NCBI GenBank assembly: GCA_002352225.1
Contig: DEIA01000031.1
Location: 14,320-78,319 of the forward strand
Direction: 5' to 3'
Length of the DNA: 64,000 bases
Origin: Flammeovirgaceae bacterium UBA2786
GTDB lineage: Bacteria; Bacteroidota; Bacteroidia; Cytophagales; Cyclobacteriaceae
Below are positions 34,229 through 42,764 of this stretch, one piece after another. The translations under genes and the position numbers were made by a program. Within the stretch, counting starts at the first letter, position 1; every line of letters starts with the position of its first letter. The notes below the pieces were generated by a model. The model did no database searches. It was not told where the DNA came from and was given only the letters and a program-made list of their open reading frames with translations.

Positions 34229-34282
34229 TCGGAATAAAGTGTCGGAATTTGGCCGATTTCGAGGATAATTCAAAAAAACTAT

Positions 34283-34290
34283 TACCTTTG
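34283..34290 (+). promoter_or_regulatory. -7 box upstream of the second RRM gene
   Basis: TACCTTTG matches TAnnTTTG exactly. Transcription from here would give a leader of about 105 nt before the ATG at 34401. Confidence 0.45.
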
Positions 34291-34400
34291 GTTAGTTAAT
34301 GAGATAATTCCCACCTGAAAGTAGTCAACCCATCGTATTATTTATCGGCAGGCCTTATTAAGTTAGCAAGAACATTTATCACTTAATTTCAAAAACAAAA

Positions 34401-34721
34401 ATGAACATTTATGTAGCCAACATTCCCTGGAAGGCATCCGAGGAACAACTGAAACAACTTTTTGCCGAGTACGGTGAAGTAAGCTCAGCAAAAATTATTA
34501 TGGACAAAGTTACCCAGCGTAGCCGGGGATTTGGCTTTGTAGAAATGGCCGATGACTCTGCCGGTCGTGCAGCTATTACAGGTCTTAATGGTTTCGACTT
34601 TTTAGGAAAAACCCTCGTAGTAAACGAAGCCCGCCCTCGCGAAGAAGGTGGTGGCGGAGGCCGCGGTGGTAACCGTGGTGGCGGTGGCTACCGCAGCGGT
34701 AATTTCAACAAGGATTATTAA
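34401..34721 (+). CDS. RNA-binding protein, RRM plus Gly/Arg-rich tail
   Basis: 106 residues. The RRM has RNP2 MNIYVANIPW and RNP1 RGFGFVEM, closely similar to the protein at 11859. The last ~25 residues are a GGGGRGGNRGGGGYRSG tail, like the RGG-type tails of glycine-rich cold-shock RNA chaperones in plants and cyanobacteria. It is preceded by a long leader and followed by a strong terminator, so it is a stand-alone unit, probably responsive to temperature or growth; the response is inferred. Confidence 0.93.
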   Translation: MNIYVANIPWKASEEQLKQLFAEYGEVSSAKIIMDKVTQRSRGFGFVEMADDSAGRAAITGLNGFDFLGKTLVVNEARPREEGGGGGRGGNRGGGGYRSGNFNKDY

Positions 34722-34742
34722 TTCGGTTTGAAATAATAAGAC

Positions 34743-34772
34743 AGAGCCACGTAATGCGTGGCTCTTTTTTTT
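34743..34772 (+). terminator. Rho-independent terminator
   Basis: AGAGCCACG (34743-34751), loop TAATG, CGTGGCTCT (34757-34765), then a T-run. It ends the RRM transcript and faces the convergent helicase gene. Confidence 0.88.
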
Positions 34773-34783
34773 ATCTTAAACGA

Positions 34784-36853
34784 TCAAAATTTTACAAACA
34801 GGCTTTGCTCTTTTTCATATGTTAGCGTTAACCTGTGCATGGCTCTTGTACAGGCAATGTAGAGCATGCGCCTGTCAATATCCGATTTATAGTTGGCGGC
34901 TGAAACAAACGGAACCAATACTTCATCAAACTCCAGTCCTTTGGATAAGTGAACAGTGGTAACAATAATGCCACTTGAAAAGCTGGTACTATCCGGTGTA
35001 AGCAAATGAATTTTCAATTCCTTCTCCCGATCGGCTACCGTTAATTTCTCAAACACCCTTGCAGCCTGTTGTTGCGTTTTAAAAATAACACCCATCGATT
35101 GGTTTTCTGAACGCGTAAACTTCAAACACGCATTATAAATTCCTTCCGATTCCGCATCAGCAGAAGCAAAACCGAGCACTTCAGGTTCTTCACCGTGGCG
35201 TTCCATCGCTACCAGATTTGGGTTAGGACTAATCCGTAACGAGAACTGCGTAATCTCCCACGTTGAGCGATAACTTCTGAAAAGCTTAACAATATCTCCT
35301 TGCGGAAAAACTTCCTCAATGCCCTCTGCAGACGAAGCACTATATGGATTAACGGGTTGATTAACATCGCCCAGAATAGTTTTCTTACACTTAAACACGC
35401 GAGAGAGTACTGCATACTGTACCGGTGTATAGTCCTGCATTTCATCTACCAGCAAATGTTTGATGTGATCATAACTCTGCATGCCTTCCAGCCTTATCTT
35501 ACAATAGATAAGCGGAAACACATCGGCAAACTCCAACTTCATACCGTGCATCATCCGAAACATTTCAGGTTTACCAATCCATTCATAAAATCCTTTGTAT
35601 ACATCAAAAGCACTGCGGATGTTAAACATGCGAGGCACTAATTCCCACACTTTGGCCTTTTCGCCACCGCTTAACTTCCGATTGGCTCCTGCCCGAATGT
35701 ATTGTAACACTTCCTGTACCACCTCGGGAATGCGCTTGCCCATAGGCATTCGGCTCCACGATCTGAATTTTTCCAAAACAAATGGAGACGGTACTATTAC
35801 CCCTGCAACTTTCAAATCCATTGGTCTAAAAGAATTATTCTCCAGATAAATAAAGTACTTATTCAACTGGCTTAAAAATTCAAACGAAGATTTAAACCGG
35901 ATGCGTTCAATAAACTCCGTGTGCGGATGATCGAGCAAAGTAGCTACCTGCTGAAAGAAAGTCTGGAATGGAAATTTATTTTCAAGCAACACATTGGCAA
36001 GTTCTTCCATGCCCGTTTCCGGGATGTACTCTTCGCCCAGTTCGGGCAACACATTGCTAATGTAATCGGCAAACACTTTGTTGGGCGATAAGATCAAAAT
36101 GTCTTTAGCTTTTACTGTATCGCGAAAGCGGTATAATAAAAACGCGATGCGATGCAAAGCGATAGAGGTTTTTCCCGACCCCGCCACGCCTTGTATAATC
36201 ATTACCGAAGCGGTTTCATTTCGGATTACCTGATTCTGATCGCGCTGAATAGTAGCTACGATATTTTTCATTTTATCGTCAGCCGACTTACTGAGCTCTC
36301 GTTGCAATACATCGTCCAGAATGCTTACAGAATTTTCAATCATAAACTCCATACGGCCATCGCGGATTTTATATTGCCGTTTTAGCGAAATTTCGCCCGT
36401 AAATTTTCTGGATAGCGTTTCGTAATTGGCCGCACCTAATTCAAAATCATAAAACAGAGACGATACAGGAGCGCGCCAGTCAAAAATATAGTTTACTCTT
36501 TCGGCATCATCTGTAAAGGTAGCTAGTCCAATGTAGATAGGGGTAGCCTGATCACTTCCCTGTACTCTAAAATCAATACGACCGAAGTAAGGCGATTGCA
36601 TCAGCTTCAGTAATTTGCGTCTGCGCGCCACAGCCGATTCACCCGTGTTTACCATTCTATCTATCGACTGGCCCGCAGCCACCATATCGGCTTCATCCAT
36701 GCCGCTCTGGTTCTCAAAAATATATTGCTTCTTCTCTCTCAGTTCATCCGAATACTCGCGTACGCGACTCTCCATACGGCTGAGGGCCTGCGCCAATCGC
36801 TCTTTAATTTCTTCCAAATATTGATTTTCGTCTTGTTCTGTGGGGTTTAGCAT
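34784..36853 (-). CDS. HelD/UvrD-type superfamily 1 helicase
   Basis: 689 residues. An N-terminal helical hairpin (EDENQYLEEIKERLAQALSRMESRVREY) resembles the HelD arm that enters RNA polymerase. Walker A is GVAGSGKTSIALHR at about 221-234, followed by ILSPNKVFADYISNVLPELGE; motif II is VDEMQDYTPVQY and motif III LGDVNQPVNPY; motif VI is MLYIACTRAMHRLTLTYE. Family members release stalled RNA polymerase or process DNA. The arm favours the polymerase-recycling role, but this is inference. It stands alone. Confidence 0.88.
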   Translation of the reverse strand: MLNPTEQDENQYLEEIKERLAQALSRMESRVREYSDELREKKQYIFENQSGMDEADMVAAGQSIDRMVNTGESAVARRRKLLKLMQSPYFGRIDFRVQGSDQATPIYIGLATFTDDAERVNYIFDWRAPVSSLFYDFELGAANYETLSRKFTGEISLKRQYKIRDGRMEFMIENSVSILDDVLQRELSKSADDKMKNIVATIQRDQNQVIRNETASVMIIQGVAGSGKTSIALHRIAFLLYRFRDTVKAKDILILSPNKVFADYISNVLPELGEEYIPETGMEELANVLLENKFPFQTFFQQVATLLDHPHTEFIERIRFKSSFEFLSQLNKYFIYLENNSFRPMDLKVAGVIVPSPFVLEKFRSWSRMPMGKRIPEVVQEVLQYIRAGANRKLSGGEKAKVWELVPRMFNIRSAFDVYKGFYEWIGKPEMFRMMHGMKLEFADVFPLIYCKIRLEGMQSYDHIKHLLVDEMQDYTPVQYAVLSRVFKCKKTILGDVNQPVNPYSASSAEGIEEVFPQGDIVKLFRSYRSTWEITQFSLRISPNPNLVAMERHGEEPEVLGFASADAESEGIYNACLKFTRSENQSMGVIFKTQQQAARVFEKLTVADREKELKIHLLTPDSTSFSSGIIVTTVHLSKGLEFDEVLVPFVSAANYKSDIDRRMLYIACTRAMHRLTLTYEKEQSLFVKF

Positions 36854-36987
36854 TCCGATTACTCAAATTAAACCGCAAACATAATAGAAACCGTTTAACA
36901 AAGAGGTATTTTCCTAAAAGCCACACATACCGTTAAGTATGAATTATTATATTGAGAAGTTGAAGCAACCTACTTCTGCAACCTGAT

Positions 36988-37908
36988 ATGGAAAATATAA
37001 AATTATATGCCACCCGTTCGGGGCAAAACCTGGGTGAGGCCATAGCAATACATCTTTCCCTTCCTTTAAATCTGACACAAGCCGAAAAATTTTCGGATGG
37101 CGAACTATTTGTAAAATTTAATGAAAGTGTACGTGGAAAGGTTGTGTTATTGATTGGCAAAATTCATACACCCTACGAGAATTTTTTTGAGTTATTAATG
37201 ACCATCGATGCTGCCAGACGCTCATCCGCAAAAGAAGTGATATTGATTATCCCCTACCTGCCACACAGCCGGCAGGAAAGAAGAGATGGCCAACGAACTT
37301 CCATCTCTTCGCGCATGATAGCGGATATGATTCAGCTAATGGGGGCAGATCGATTAATAACCCTCGACCTTCACACCAACGCTATTGAAGGTTTTTATAA
37401 AATTCCGGTTGATCCTTTATCATCTTTGAAATTATTTATCAGCCACATTCAGCAATCGCAGATCGATCATTTGTGTTTATGCAGCCCCGACTTTGGGGGG
37501 ATTAAGCGCATCAAACAGTATAAAAAAAATCTGGCTGCTGATATGGTGGTAATTAATAAAGAAAGATTAAAACCCAATGCGGTTACTGCAATGGAAATAA
37601 TTGGTGATGTGGTTGGTAAAAATGTAGTTATTGTAGACGATCTTGTAGATACAGCCGGAACCCTTTGCAAAGCGGCCGATCTGTTGATTGAACATGGCGC
37701 ACTATCAGTTAAAGCCTATTGTACCCATGGTGTACTAAGTGGTGATGCATTAGAAAACCTGACGCGCAGTAAAATTGAAAAATTACTGATTTCCGACACT
37801 GTACAAGAGCATGTTTTGCATCCTAAAATTGAAGTGGTAAGCTGTGCCGGTGTGCTGGCTTCGGCTATCGAAAATATTATTTCGAATAGGAGCCTCAGCA
37901 ATTTATAA
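36988..37908 (+). CDS. prs: Ribose-phosphate pyrophosphokinase (PRPP synthetase)
   Basis: 306 residues. It makes PRPP from ribose 5-phosphate and ATP. Family features: FSDGELFVKFNESVRG, the PYLPHSRQERRDGQRTSISSRMIADMIQ flexible-loop region, LDLHTNAIEGFY, CSPDFGGIKRI and the PRPP-binding loop VVIVDDLVDTAGTL. Several positions differ from mainstream Prs (for example PYLPHSRQERR rather than PYFGYARQDRK), so it may be a second, diverged paralogue rather than the main enzyme. Confidence 0.88.
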   Translation: MENIKLYATRSGQNLGEAIAIHLSLPLNLTQAEKFSDGELFVKFNESVRGKVVLLIGKIHTPYENFFELLMTIDAARRSSAKEVILIIPYLPHSRQERRDGQRTSISSRMIADMIQLMGADRLITLDLHTNAIEGFYKIPVDPLSSLKLFISHIQQSQIDHLCLCSPDFGGIKRIKQYKKNLAADMVVINKERLKPNAVTAMEIIGDVVGKNVVIVDDLVDTAGTLCKAADLLIEHGALSVKAYCTHGVLSGDALENLTRSKIEKLLISDTVQEHVLHPKIEVVSCAGVLASAIENIISNRSLSNL

Positions 37909-38118
37909 AAACCTGTGTGAATACCCGGCAGTCAATATATTAATACTGACTGTAAAGGTGTAGTTATCAAATCCAAAAGATCAAGGGATATGCTAACACA
38001 CCTCTTGAACTACCATCAACTATTTCTCCAATCGTTCGAGGTTTACCACAAGGCTTGTTGTATGTAAAGAAATTGTTAATACAGAAACTATTGTGTGAGC
38101 TTGAACGTTGCAATATGT

Positions 38119-38433
38119 ATGAGGATGGATAAAGAGTTGTCGAGAAGATCGGGCAACAGAATAGAGCAGAAGATGCGGGAGCAGGACTACGAAAAGTTAT
38201 CGGTATTTATTTTATCGGTATTGGAACGGGCAGGCAGCGAAGGCATGACGCTGCACGACCTGGTTCAGGAAGCCCAACAAAGATTTAATGCAGATTTTAA
38301 AGGAAATGTTTCGTGGTATTTGCGGGAAGTAAAGCATGACCTTGAACTTCGTAAACTTATTTTGAAAACTATTTCTCCCAAACGCGAACAAATAATTCGC
38401 CTCAACTCAGAGAAAAAATGGTGGTTTAATTGA
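38119..38433 (+). CDS. Conserved-looking small protein of unknown function (winged-helix-like)
   Basis: 104 residues from the ATG at 38119; a GTG at 38095 and an ATG at 38125 are alternatives. Helices LSVFILSVLERAG and LHDLVQEAQQRFN, then VSWYLREVKHDLELRKLILKT and a strand pair with KREQIIRLNSEKKWWF suggest a winged-helix arrangement, with a distant feel of DUF6958. No signal peptide or catalytic motif. It is solitary, with about 210 bp before it. Confidence 0.5.
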   Translation: MRMDKELSRRSGNRIEQKMREQDYEKLSVFILSVLERAGSEGMTLHDLVQEAQQRFNADFKGNVSWYLREVKHDLELRKLILKTISPKREQIIRLNSEKKWWFN

Positions 38434-38739
38434 GTTTCCTCAATACCAAATAAAAAAATGTAAAGCTTAAATTGCACCTTCAAGCCTGCCTGCAGTTGTA
38501 GCTATACATGAACACATTCACATATTGTCTTAAAAAGACAAACTAAAAACTCAGCTGACGCTGAGCTGCTATTGCGTTGTAAAAGTTGGTTCTCCATTTT
38601 TCAATAAAACCCGGGCAAAGTAAAGAAACTGCTTTATCAAATTCAGGGTTTTTACGGGTATTTCTATCTCTATACCCAATCCCCGTGGTACATGCTACAA
38701 AATTGTCACTTTAATAATTTTTTAATTAGGATTCCTTAC
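38434..38739. other. Gene-free gap before the DUF2024 operon
   Basis: I see no coding frame or RNA gene here. A small CTCAGC-TGAC-GCTGAG hairpin occurs near 38551-38566 without a T-run. The last part, AT-rich, leads into the -7 box at 38740. Confidence 0.5.
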
Positions 38740-38747
38740 TATATTTG
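38740..38747 (+). promoter_or_regulatory. -7 box TATATTTG for the DUF2024 operon
   Basis: An exact TAnnTTTG match, about 72 nt before the ATG at 38819. No TTG is visible at the standard -33 distance, which would suit an activated promoter. Confidence 0.5.
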
Positions 38748-38818
38748 ACCCGTCATTACTAACTCAAGAGAATAATCAGGCTTTTTCTGGTTTGGCTATT
38801 CTTTAAACCACAATCAAT

Positions 38819-39079
38819 ATGAAAGTAGCTGTTTGGGATACCTATGTAAAAAAGAAAGACGGAACCATCATGAACTTCGACATTCTGGTACCGGAAGAAG
38901 AAACAAACACCGAAGTAATTTACGGGTATGGAAAAGAATATTTAAAAACAAAGTCATTACCGGATTACCCGTTAACATCAAACCATTGTACTCTTTGTCA
39001 TTTTGAAACGCCTACTGATGCTGTGAAAGAAAGCATTCATCAAAAGGGATACTTTATTGTAGAGATTAAAAACTGCTGA
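38819..39079 (+). CDS. DUF2024 family protein
   Basis: 86 residues. MKVAVWDTYVKKKDGTIMNFDILVP and a C-terminal YFIVEIKNC frame the small alpha/beta fold of DUF2024. A CxxC flanked by histidines (H56-C57-T-L-C60-H61) suggests a metal or thiol site. It is first of three overlapping genes: its TGA overlaps the next ATG (ATGA). No function is known for the family. Confidence 0.9.
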   Translation: MKVAVWDTYVKKKDGTIMNFDILVPEEETNTEVIYGYGKEYLKTKSLPDYPLTSNHCTLCHFETPTDAVKESIHQKGYFIVEIKNC

Positions 39080-39699
39080 TGAGGTTAAACCTAAAATATC
39101 AACAAATAGTGCAGGGGAACTTCAGTCTGAAACGTACCAATCTGATGATGGCATTTCAGGTAAACTGCCCGGGTTGTTTTATGCATGGCTTTCCGTTACT
39201 TACCGAACTGCAAAATCATTTCGGAAGTAGCTTAAACTGTTTTGCCCTTTCCACCGCCTTCGAAGATTTTGAACTGAACACGGCAGAAAACACAAAAAAG
39301 TTGCTAACTACTGGCGAGCCGGTGGGTGAAACTCTGAAAGCCTACCAAACCGGATTGCCCTACACGATCTCTTTACCTGTGCTGATGGATAACCTGATTG
39401 CTAAGAAAGAATTAATTTCGCACGCATTCATTGAGAGTGTTTGCCGAAATGTTGCAGAAAAAACTATTTCAGCAGAAGAGCTAAGAAACCTGCAAGAATC
39501 CCTGCACAACTATTATCGCCAGATGCCCACCTGTGGGTATACCTTTGCTGCCAATTTAATGCGGGGAACACCTTCGTTTTTTCTGTTTACTGATACCCTG
39601 GAAATTCTTGCGCAGTGGTTCGGTCATGCCGATAGTACATTGGTTAAAGAAAAATTGGATATGCTTATACGAAAGAACAATGGGCAAGTCGCCATTTGA
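39079..39699 (+). CDS. Thioredoxin-fold (TlpA/AhpC-like) protein
   Basis: 206 residues. The redox motif C30-P-G-C33 follows a strand (NLMMAFQVNCPGCFMHGFPLLTELQNHF), and a cis-proline region RGTPSFFLFTDTLEILAQWFG lies near the end, as in thioredoxins. A ~90-residue helical insert lies between (LNTAENTKKLLTTGEPVGETLKAY ... ISAEELRNLQESLHNYYRQMPTCGYTF). No signal peptide, so it is cytosolic. The start overlaps the DUF2024 stop and its end overlaps the MarR gene by 20 nt, so the three are translationally coupled. Confidence 0.8.
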   Translation: MRLNLKYQQIVQGNFSLKRTNLMMAFQVNCPGCFMHGFPLLTELQNHFGSSLNCFALSTAFEDFELNTAENTKKLLTTGEPVGETLKAYQTGLPYTISLPVLMDNLIAKKELISHAFIESVCRNVAEKTISAEELRNLQESLHNYYRQMPTCGYTFAANLMRGTPSFFLFTDTLEILAQWFGHADSTLVKEKLDMLIRKNNGQVAI

Positions 39700-40291
39700 T
39701 ATAAAGTACCAGAATGAAGATGTGGATGGCCGCATAGTGGCTGCTATGGAGCGAATAGCACAGGCGTTTAGGGTACTTTTGTGGAATGAAAGCAAAGCGT
39801 TATCGCTGAGTCCTATTCAAATTCAAATTCTGATATTTCTTAACTTCCATGCCGAAGTAAAAAGAAAGGTTAGTTATCTGGCCAATGAATTCAATATGAC
39901 CAAAGCTACCATCAGCGATTCCATTAAAGTGCTGGAACAAAAGAAATTCATCCGTAAAGAATTTGAACCCCACGATACACGCAGCTTTGTCATTCACCTT
40001 ACAGCAAGGGGTTTAGAAATAGCAAAACGCACAGCTGCCTTTACCGGACAAATACAAGAACCTATACACAAACTTCATGCAAACGATAAAGAAAATTTAC
40101 TGATCAGCCTGATGGGCATTATTCAGCACCTGAACAAAACAGGGGTGATAACCATACAGCGCATGTGCAAAACCTGCACCCATTTTTCTTCTGGCAATAA
40201 AGGTCCGCATTTTTGTAATCTGCTGAATCAGAAACTATTTGATGCTGACTTGCGTATAGATTGCCCCGAGCATGAGATTCTGATAAAGTGA
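39680..40291 (+). CDS. MarR-family regulator with C-terminal four-cysteine motif
   Basis: 203 residues from the ATG at 39680; earlier in-frame ATGs lie deep inside the thioredoxin-fold gene. A winged helix (LSPIQIQILIFLNFHAEVKRKVSYLANEFNMTKATISDSIKVLEQKKFIRKEFEPHDTRSFVIHLTARG) fits MarR. The last ~45 residues hold MCKTCTHFSSGNKGPHFCNLL and DCPEHE, a C-x2-C ... C ... C arrangement able to hold zinc or an Fe-S cluster. It probably senses a thiol, metal or oxidant and controls this operon. Confidence 0.88.
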   Translation: MGKSPFDIKYQNEDVDGRIVAAMERIAQAFRVLLWNESKALSLSPIQIQILIFLNFHAEVKRKVSYLANEFNMTKATISDSIKVLEQKKFIRKEFEPHDTRSFVIHLTARGLEIAKRTAAFTGQIQEPIHKLHANDKENLLISLMGIIQHLNKTGVITIQRMCKTCTHFSSGNKGPHFCNLLNQKLFDADLRIDCPEHEILIK

Positions 40292-40347
40292 TTGCAGGTA
40301 TGGAATCCCCATAAAAAAAAGTCCTGACAGTTATTGCCAAGACTTTG

Positions 40348-40429
40348 TACCTAAGGCCGGAATCGAACCGGCACGCCCGAAGGCACACGATTTTGAGTCG
40401 TGCGCGTCTACCAGTTCCGCCACTCAGGC
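40348..40429 (-). tRNA. tRNA-Leu (anticodon CAA)
   Basis: On the minus strand GCCTGAG (acceptor) pairs with CTTAGGT, followed by discriminator A. The D-arm (TGGCGGAACTGGTAGACGCG), the anticodon stem CACGA/TCGTG around CTCAAAA (anticodon CAA, reads UUG), a long variable arm typical of tRNA-Leu, and the T-arm GCCGG-TTCGATT-CCGGC are all clear. The 3' CCA is not encoded. Confidence 0.95.
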
Positions 40430-40506
40430 ATTAAAACACTGTTTAGTACTGGTAATATTGTGTAAACAGGGCTGCAAAGATGTGCAAAACTTGGTTTTTG
40501 CCAAAA

Positions 40507-40800
40507 TCACAGTTCAATAAATTTCTCTAACGAAAAAGCCTGCGTTCGTTCCGAAAAAAGTGTCTTCACCCGGCCCCATACTTTGCCAAACAATTCAGAT
40601 TTTCGGTAATTCTCAAGGCTTTGTGCATCAGTCCAATGGCTTAGCGTGGTGTAGCAATTTGTATCTCCAGCGTCACGCAGCAGCTGCAGGTGTGTACAGC
40701 CTGCAAAATTGCGGATAGCCACCTTATTAGCTTCAAAAATCTCCAGAAATTCCTCTACTCCTGCCTCGGTAAAGTGCATGCGTACAATGCGGATAATCAT
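40507..40800 (-). CDS. Antibiotic-biosynthesis-monooxygenase (ABM) domain protein
   Basis: 97 residues. IIRIVRMHFTEAGVEEFLEIFEANKVAIRNFAGCTHLQLLRDAGDTNCYTTLSHWTDAQSLENYRKSELF is a ferredoxin-like ABM domain of the small dimeric kind. Members degrade haem or oxidise quinones, but many are uncharacterised; no haem-binding His/Asn can be assigned with certainty. Single gene. Confidence 0.85.
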   Translation of the reverse strand: MIIRIVRMHFTEAGVEEFLEIFEANKVAIRNFAGCTHLQLLRDAGDTNCYTTLSHWTDAQSLENYRKSELFGKVWGRVKTLFSERTQAFSLEKFIEL

Positions 40801-40858
40801 ATCAGAGTAGTTAGTACATAGTCGTTAGTCTTAAGTAAAAAGTCTTGAGTAGTTAAAC

Positions 40859-40882
40859 AGTCATTACTAACTACTAATGACT
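40859..40882. repeat. Short inverted repeat in a TAGT-rich spacer
   Basis: AGTCATTA-CTAACTAC-TAATGACT has perfect 8-bp arms, in a low-complexity stretch (about 40801-40900) made of variants of AGTCATTAGT/TTAGTACT. No T-run, so a weak terminator at most. Confidence 0.4.
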
Positions 40883-40900
40883 TAATACTAAGCACTACTT

Positions 40901-41665
40901 TTACTCATCAAAAGTAACATTTATAGGGCTATCGTATTGCAACCCCAGTAATTCGCTGGCATTACCCTTATAAATTCCTATCTCCAAAAACCCCAGGCTA
41001 TTGAAAATTAAAAAGCAATCACCCTGTTCGGTTTGAAAATAATTGGTATGCACCTTTCTGAATTTTTCTCCACCAAATGTAATGGTATAGTTTCTGCCCT
41101 TGGTTAAAATGTCGAAATCCGTTTTGGCTATATTGGTAATCAGGTTGCCAAAATTATCTACCCGTATTACATGGCCTGCAATAATTTTACGGGTTGCTTT
41201 TACCTGTCGGTTAATCATTTTACGAAAAGAATCTACTGGCTTGCCAATTGTCTCAAGTGCAGCTCCGGTTGCCAAACGGGCCGCTGCAGGTGCAAGAATA
41301 TCCTTTTCTGCAAAAGTGGTGTCACCGGGTTCTAATTGCACTACCTGTTGGTGAGGTTGGTCGCTTATTAAGCCAAAAAATCCGTTATCGATCCCAACAA
41401 AAAAATGATCCTCCAGTTGAAGGGCCACATACTGATCATCGCGGTTACCGGCCGAATCTACCCCAACCAGGTGAATAGTACCTTTGGGGAAATCGCGAAA
41501 CACCGACTTTAGTACATAAGCACCATGCGCTATATCGCATGGCTCAATACTATGACTGATATCGATAATAGTTGCAGCCGGATTGATACTGATAATTCTG
41601 GCTTTGATAGCCCCTGCATAATGGTCGGTGTCACCGCTATCGGTTAGAAGAGTAATTATCGCCAT
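40901..41665 (-). CDS. SAM hydroxide adenosyltransferase / SAM hydrolase (DUF62)
   Basis: 254 residues. The N-terminal domain has ITLLTDSGDTDHYAGAIKARI, IIDISHSIEPCDIAHGAYVL, IHLVGVDSAG and FVGIDNGFFGLI; the C-terminal domain includes GHVIRVDNFGNLITNI. Known members cleave S-adenosylmethionine with water to adenosine and methionine. The Asp residues in LLTDSGD and the VDNFGN loop are the expected SAM-binding positions. It is divergent from phoH. Confidence 0.9.
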   Translation of the reverse strand: MAIITLLTDSGDTDHYAGAIKARIISINPAATIIDISHSIEPCDIAHGAYVLKSVFRDFPKGTIHLVGVDSAGNRDDQYVALQLEDHFFVGIDNGFFGLISDQPHQQVVQLEPGDTTFAEKDILAPAAARLATGAALETIGKPVDSFRKMINRQVKATRKIIAGHVIRVDNFGNLITNIAKTDFDILTKGRNYTITFGGEKFRKVHTNYFQTEQGDCFLIFNSLGFLEIGIYKGNASELLGLQYDSPINVTFDE

Positions 41666-41746
41666 TGCAGGTAAGCGTTTTGGCTTGGGTCTATTTTTTT
41701 TACTTTTACAAGATCAAAATTAATTGATTTCAACCATTTTACTTCA

Positions 41747-42700
41747 TTGATAGAAAAAACCATAACGCTTGAAGATGTTTCGCTCACCGATTTTCTGGGT
41801 GTAGAAAACAAAAATATTACTGAATTATCAGCGGCTTTTCCCAAAACAAAAATCATTTCGCGCGGAAATGAAATTCTGGTACGGGGCGAAGCTCCAGACC
41901 TGATTCAGGTTACGGATATTCTCAATTCGCTTATCGATCACTTTCACCAGTTTGGTCGCATAACCGAAGAGAATGTACGCGGTTACATTGCACAAGAGCG
42001 GCAAGAGTTTATACCGGAAGATTCACCGGATGGTATAATACTCTATGGCACAAAGGGCTCCCCCATTAAAGCTAAAACCATAAACCAGCAACGGCTGGTA
42101 AAAGCTGTTAAAGATCACGACCTGGTATTTGCGCTGGGCCCTGCCGGCACAGGAAAAACATTTGTTTCCGTTGCCATGGCTGTAAAAGCGTTAAAGAACA
42201 AACAGGTAAAGAAAATTATCATAACGCGGCCCGCTGTGGAAGCTGGAGAAAATCTGGGCTTCCTTCCGGGAGATTTGAAAGAAAAAATAGATCCATACCT
42301 GCGCCCCATTTACGATGCACTAAACGACATGGTGCCGTTCGAAAAATTAAAGTATTATATGGAGCGTGAGATTATTGAAATTGCACCCCTTGCCTATATG
42401 CGCGGCCGAACACTCAATAATGCCTTTATCCTGTTGGATGAGGCACAGAATACCACACCCATGCAAATGAAAATGTTTCTTACCCGCATGGGGCCCGATT
42501 CTAAAATGATCGTAACAGGCGATACCTCGCAGATAGATTTACCACCCAACCAGCGCTCTGGCTTAAAAGAAGCCGTGCGCATTCTTAATGCCGTTAAGGG
42601 TATTGGTTTTATTGAACTTAATGAGCGCGATGTGGTTCGCCATAAGTTAGTGCGCGATATTATTGAAGCCTATGGTAAAGTAACCGAACTGCCCAGATAG
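41747..42700 (+). CDS. PhoH-family ATPase
   Basis: 317 residues, starting with TTG; upstream codons in frame have no ATG or GTG and the usual PhoH N-terminus (IEKTITLEDVSLTDFLGVEN) begins here. Walker A is GPAGTGKT at about 131-138 and Walker B ILLDEAQNT, with RPAVEAGENLGFLPGDLKEKIDPY and MRGRTLNNAFI as in PhoH/YbeZ. The N-terminal KH-like part (SRGNEILVRGEAPDLIQVTDILNSL) suggests RNA binding. It probably assists ribosome or RNA maturation together with YbeY. Confidence 0.94.
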   Translation: MIEKTITLEDVSLTDFLGVENKNITELSAAFPKTKIISRGNEILVRGEAPDLIQVTDILNSLIDHFHQFGRITEENVRGYIAQERQEFIPEDSPDGIILYGTKGSPIKAKTINQQRLVKAVKDHDLVFALGPAGTGKTFVSVAMAVKALKNKQVKKIIITRPAVEAGENLGFLPGDLKEKIDPYLRPIYDALNDMVPFEKLKYYMEREIIEIAPLAYMRGRTLNNAFILLDEAQNTTPMQMKMFLTRMGPDSKMIVTGDTSQIDLPPNQRSGLKEAVRILNAVKGIGFIELNERDVVRHKLVRDIIEAYGKVTELPR

Positions 42701-42764
42701 GAAAACACAGATTAATTATTTTTTAGGTGCAGGATTCATCGGGGTTTTTTCAGATATTCCGAAC

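Noticed and set aside
34784..36853. HelD-type helicase as part of a defence system
   Set aside because: The N-terminal arm fits the RNA polymerase recycling HelD group and no nuclease or defence partner is adjacent.
38434..38739. Small RNA or riboswitch before DUF2024
   Set aside because: Only one short hairpin without a T-run and no known riboswitch core could be seen.
40119..40388. Open frame on the minus strand over the tRNA-Leu gene and the marR end
   Set aside because: It overlaps a clear tRNA and the real marR frame.
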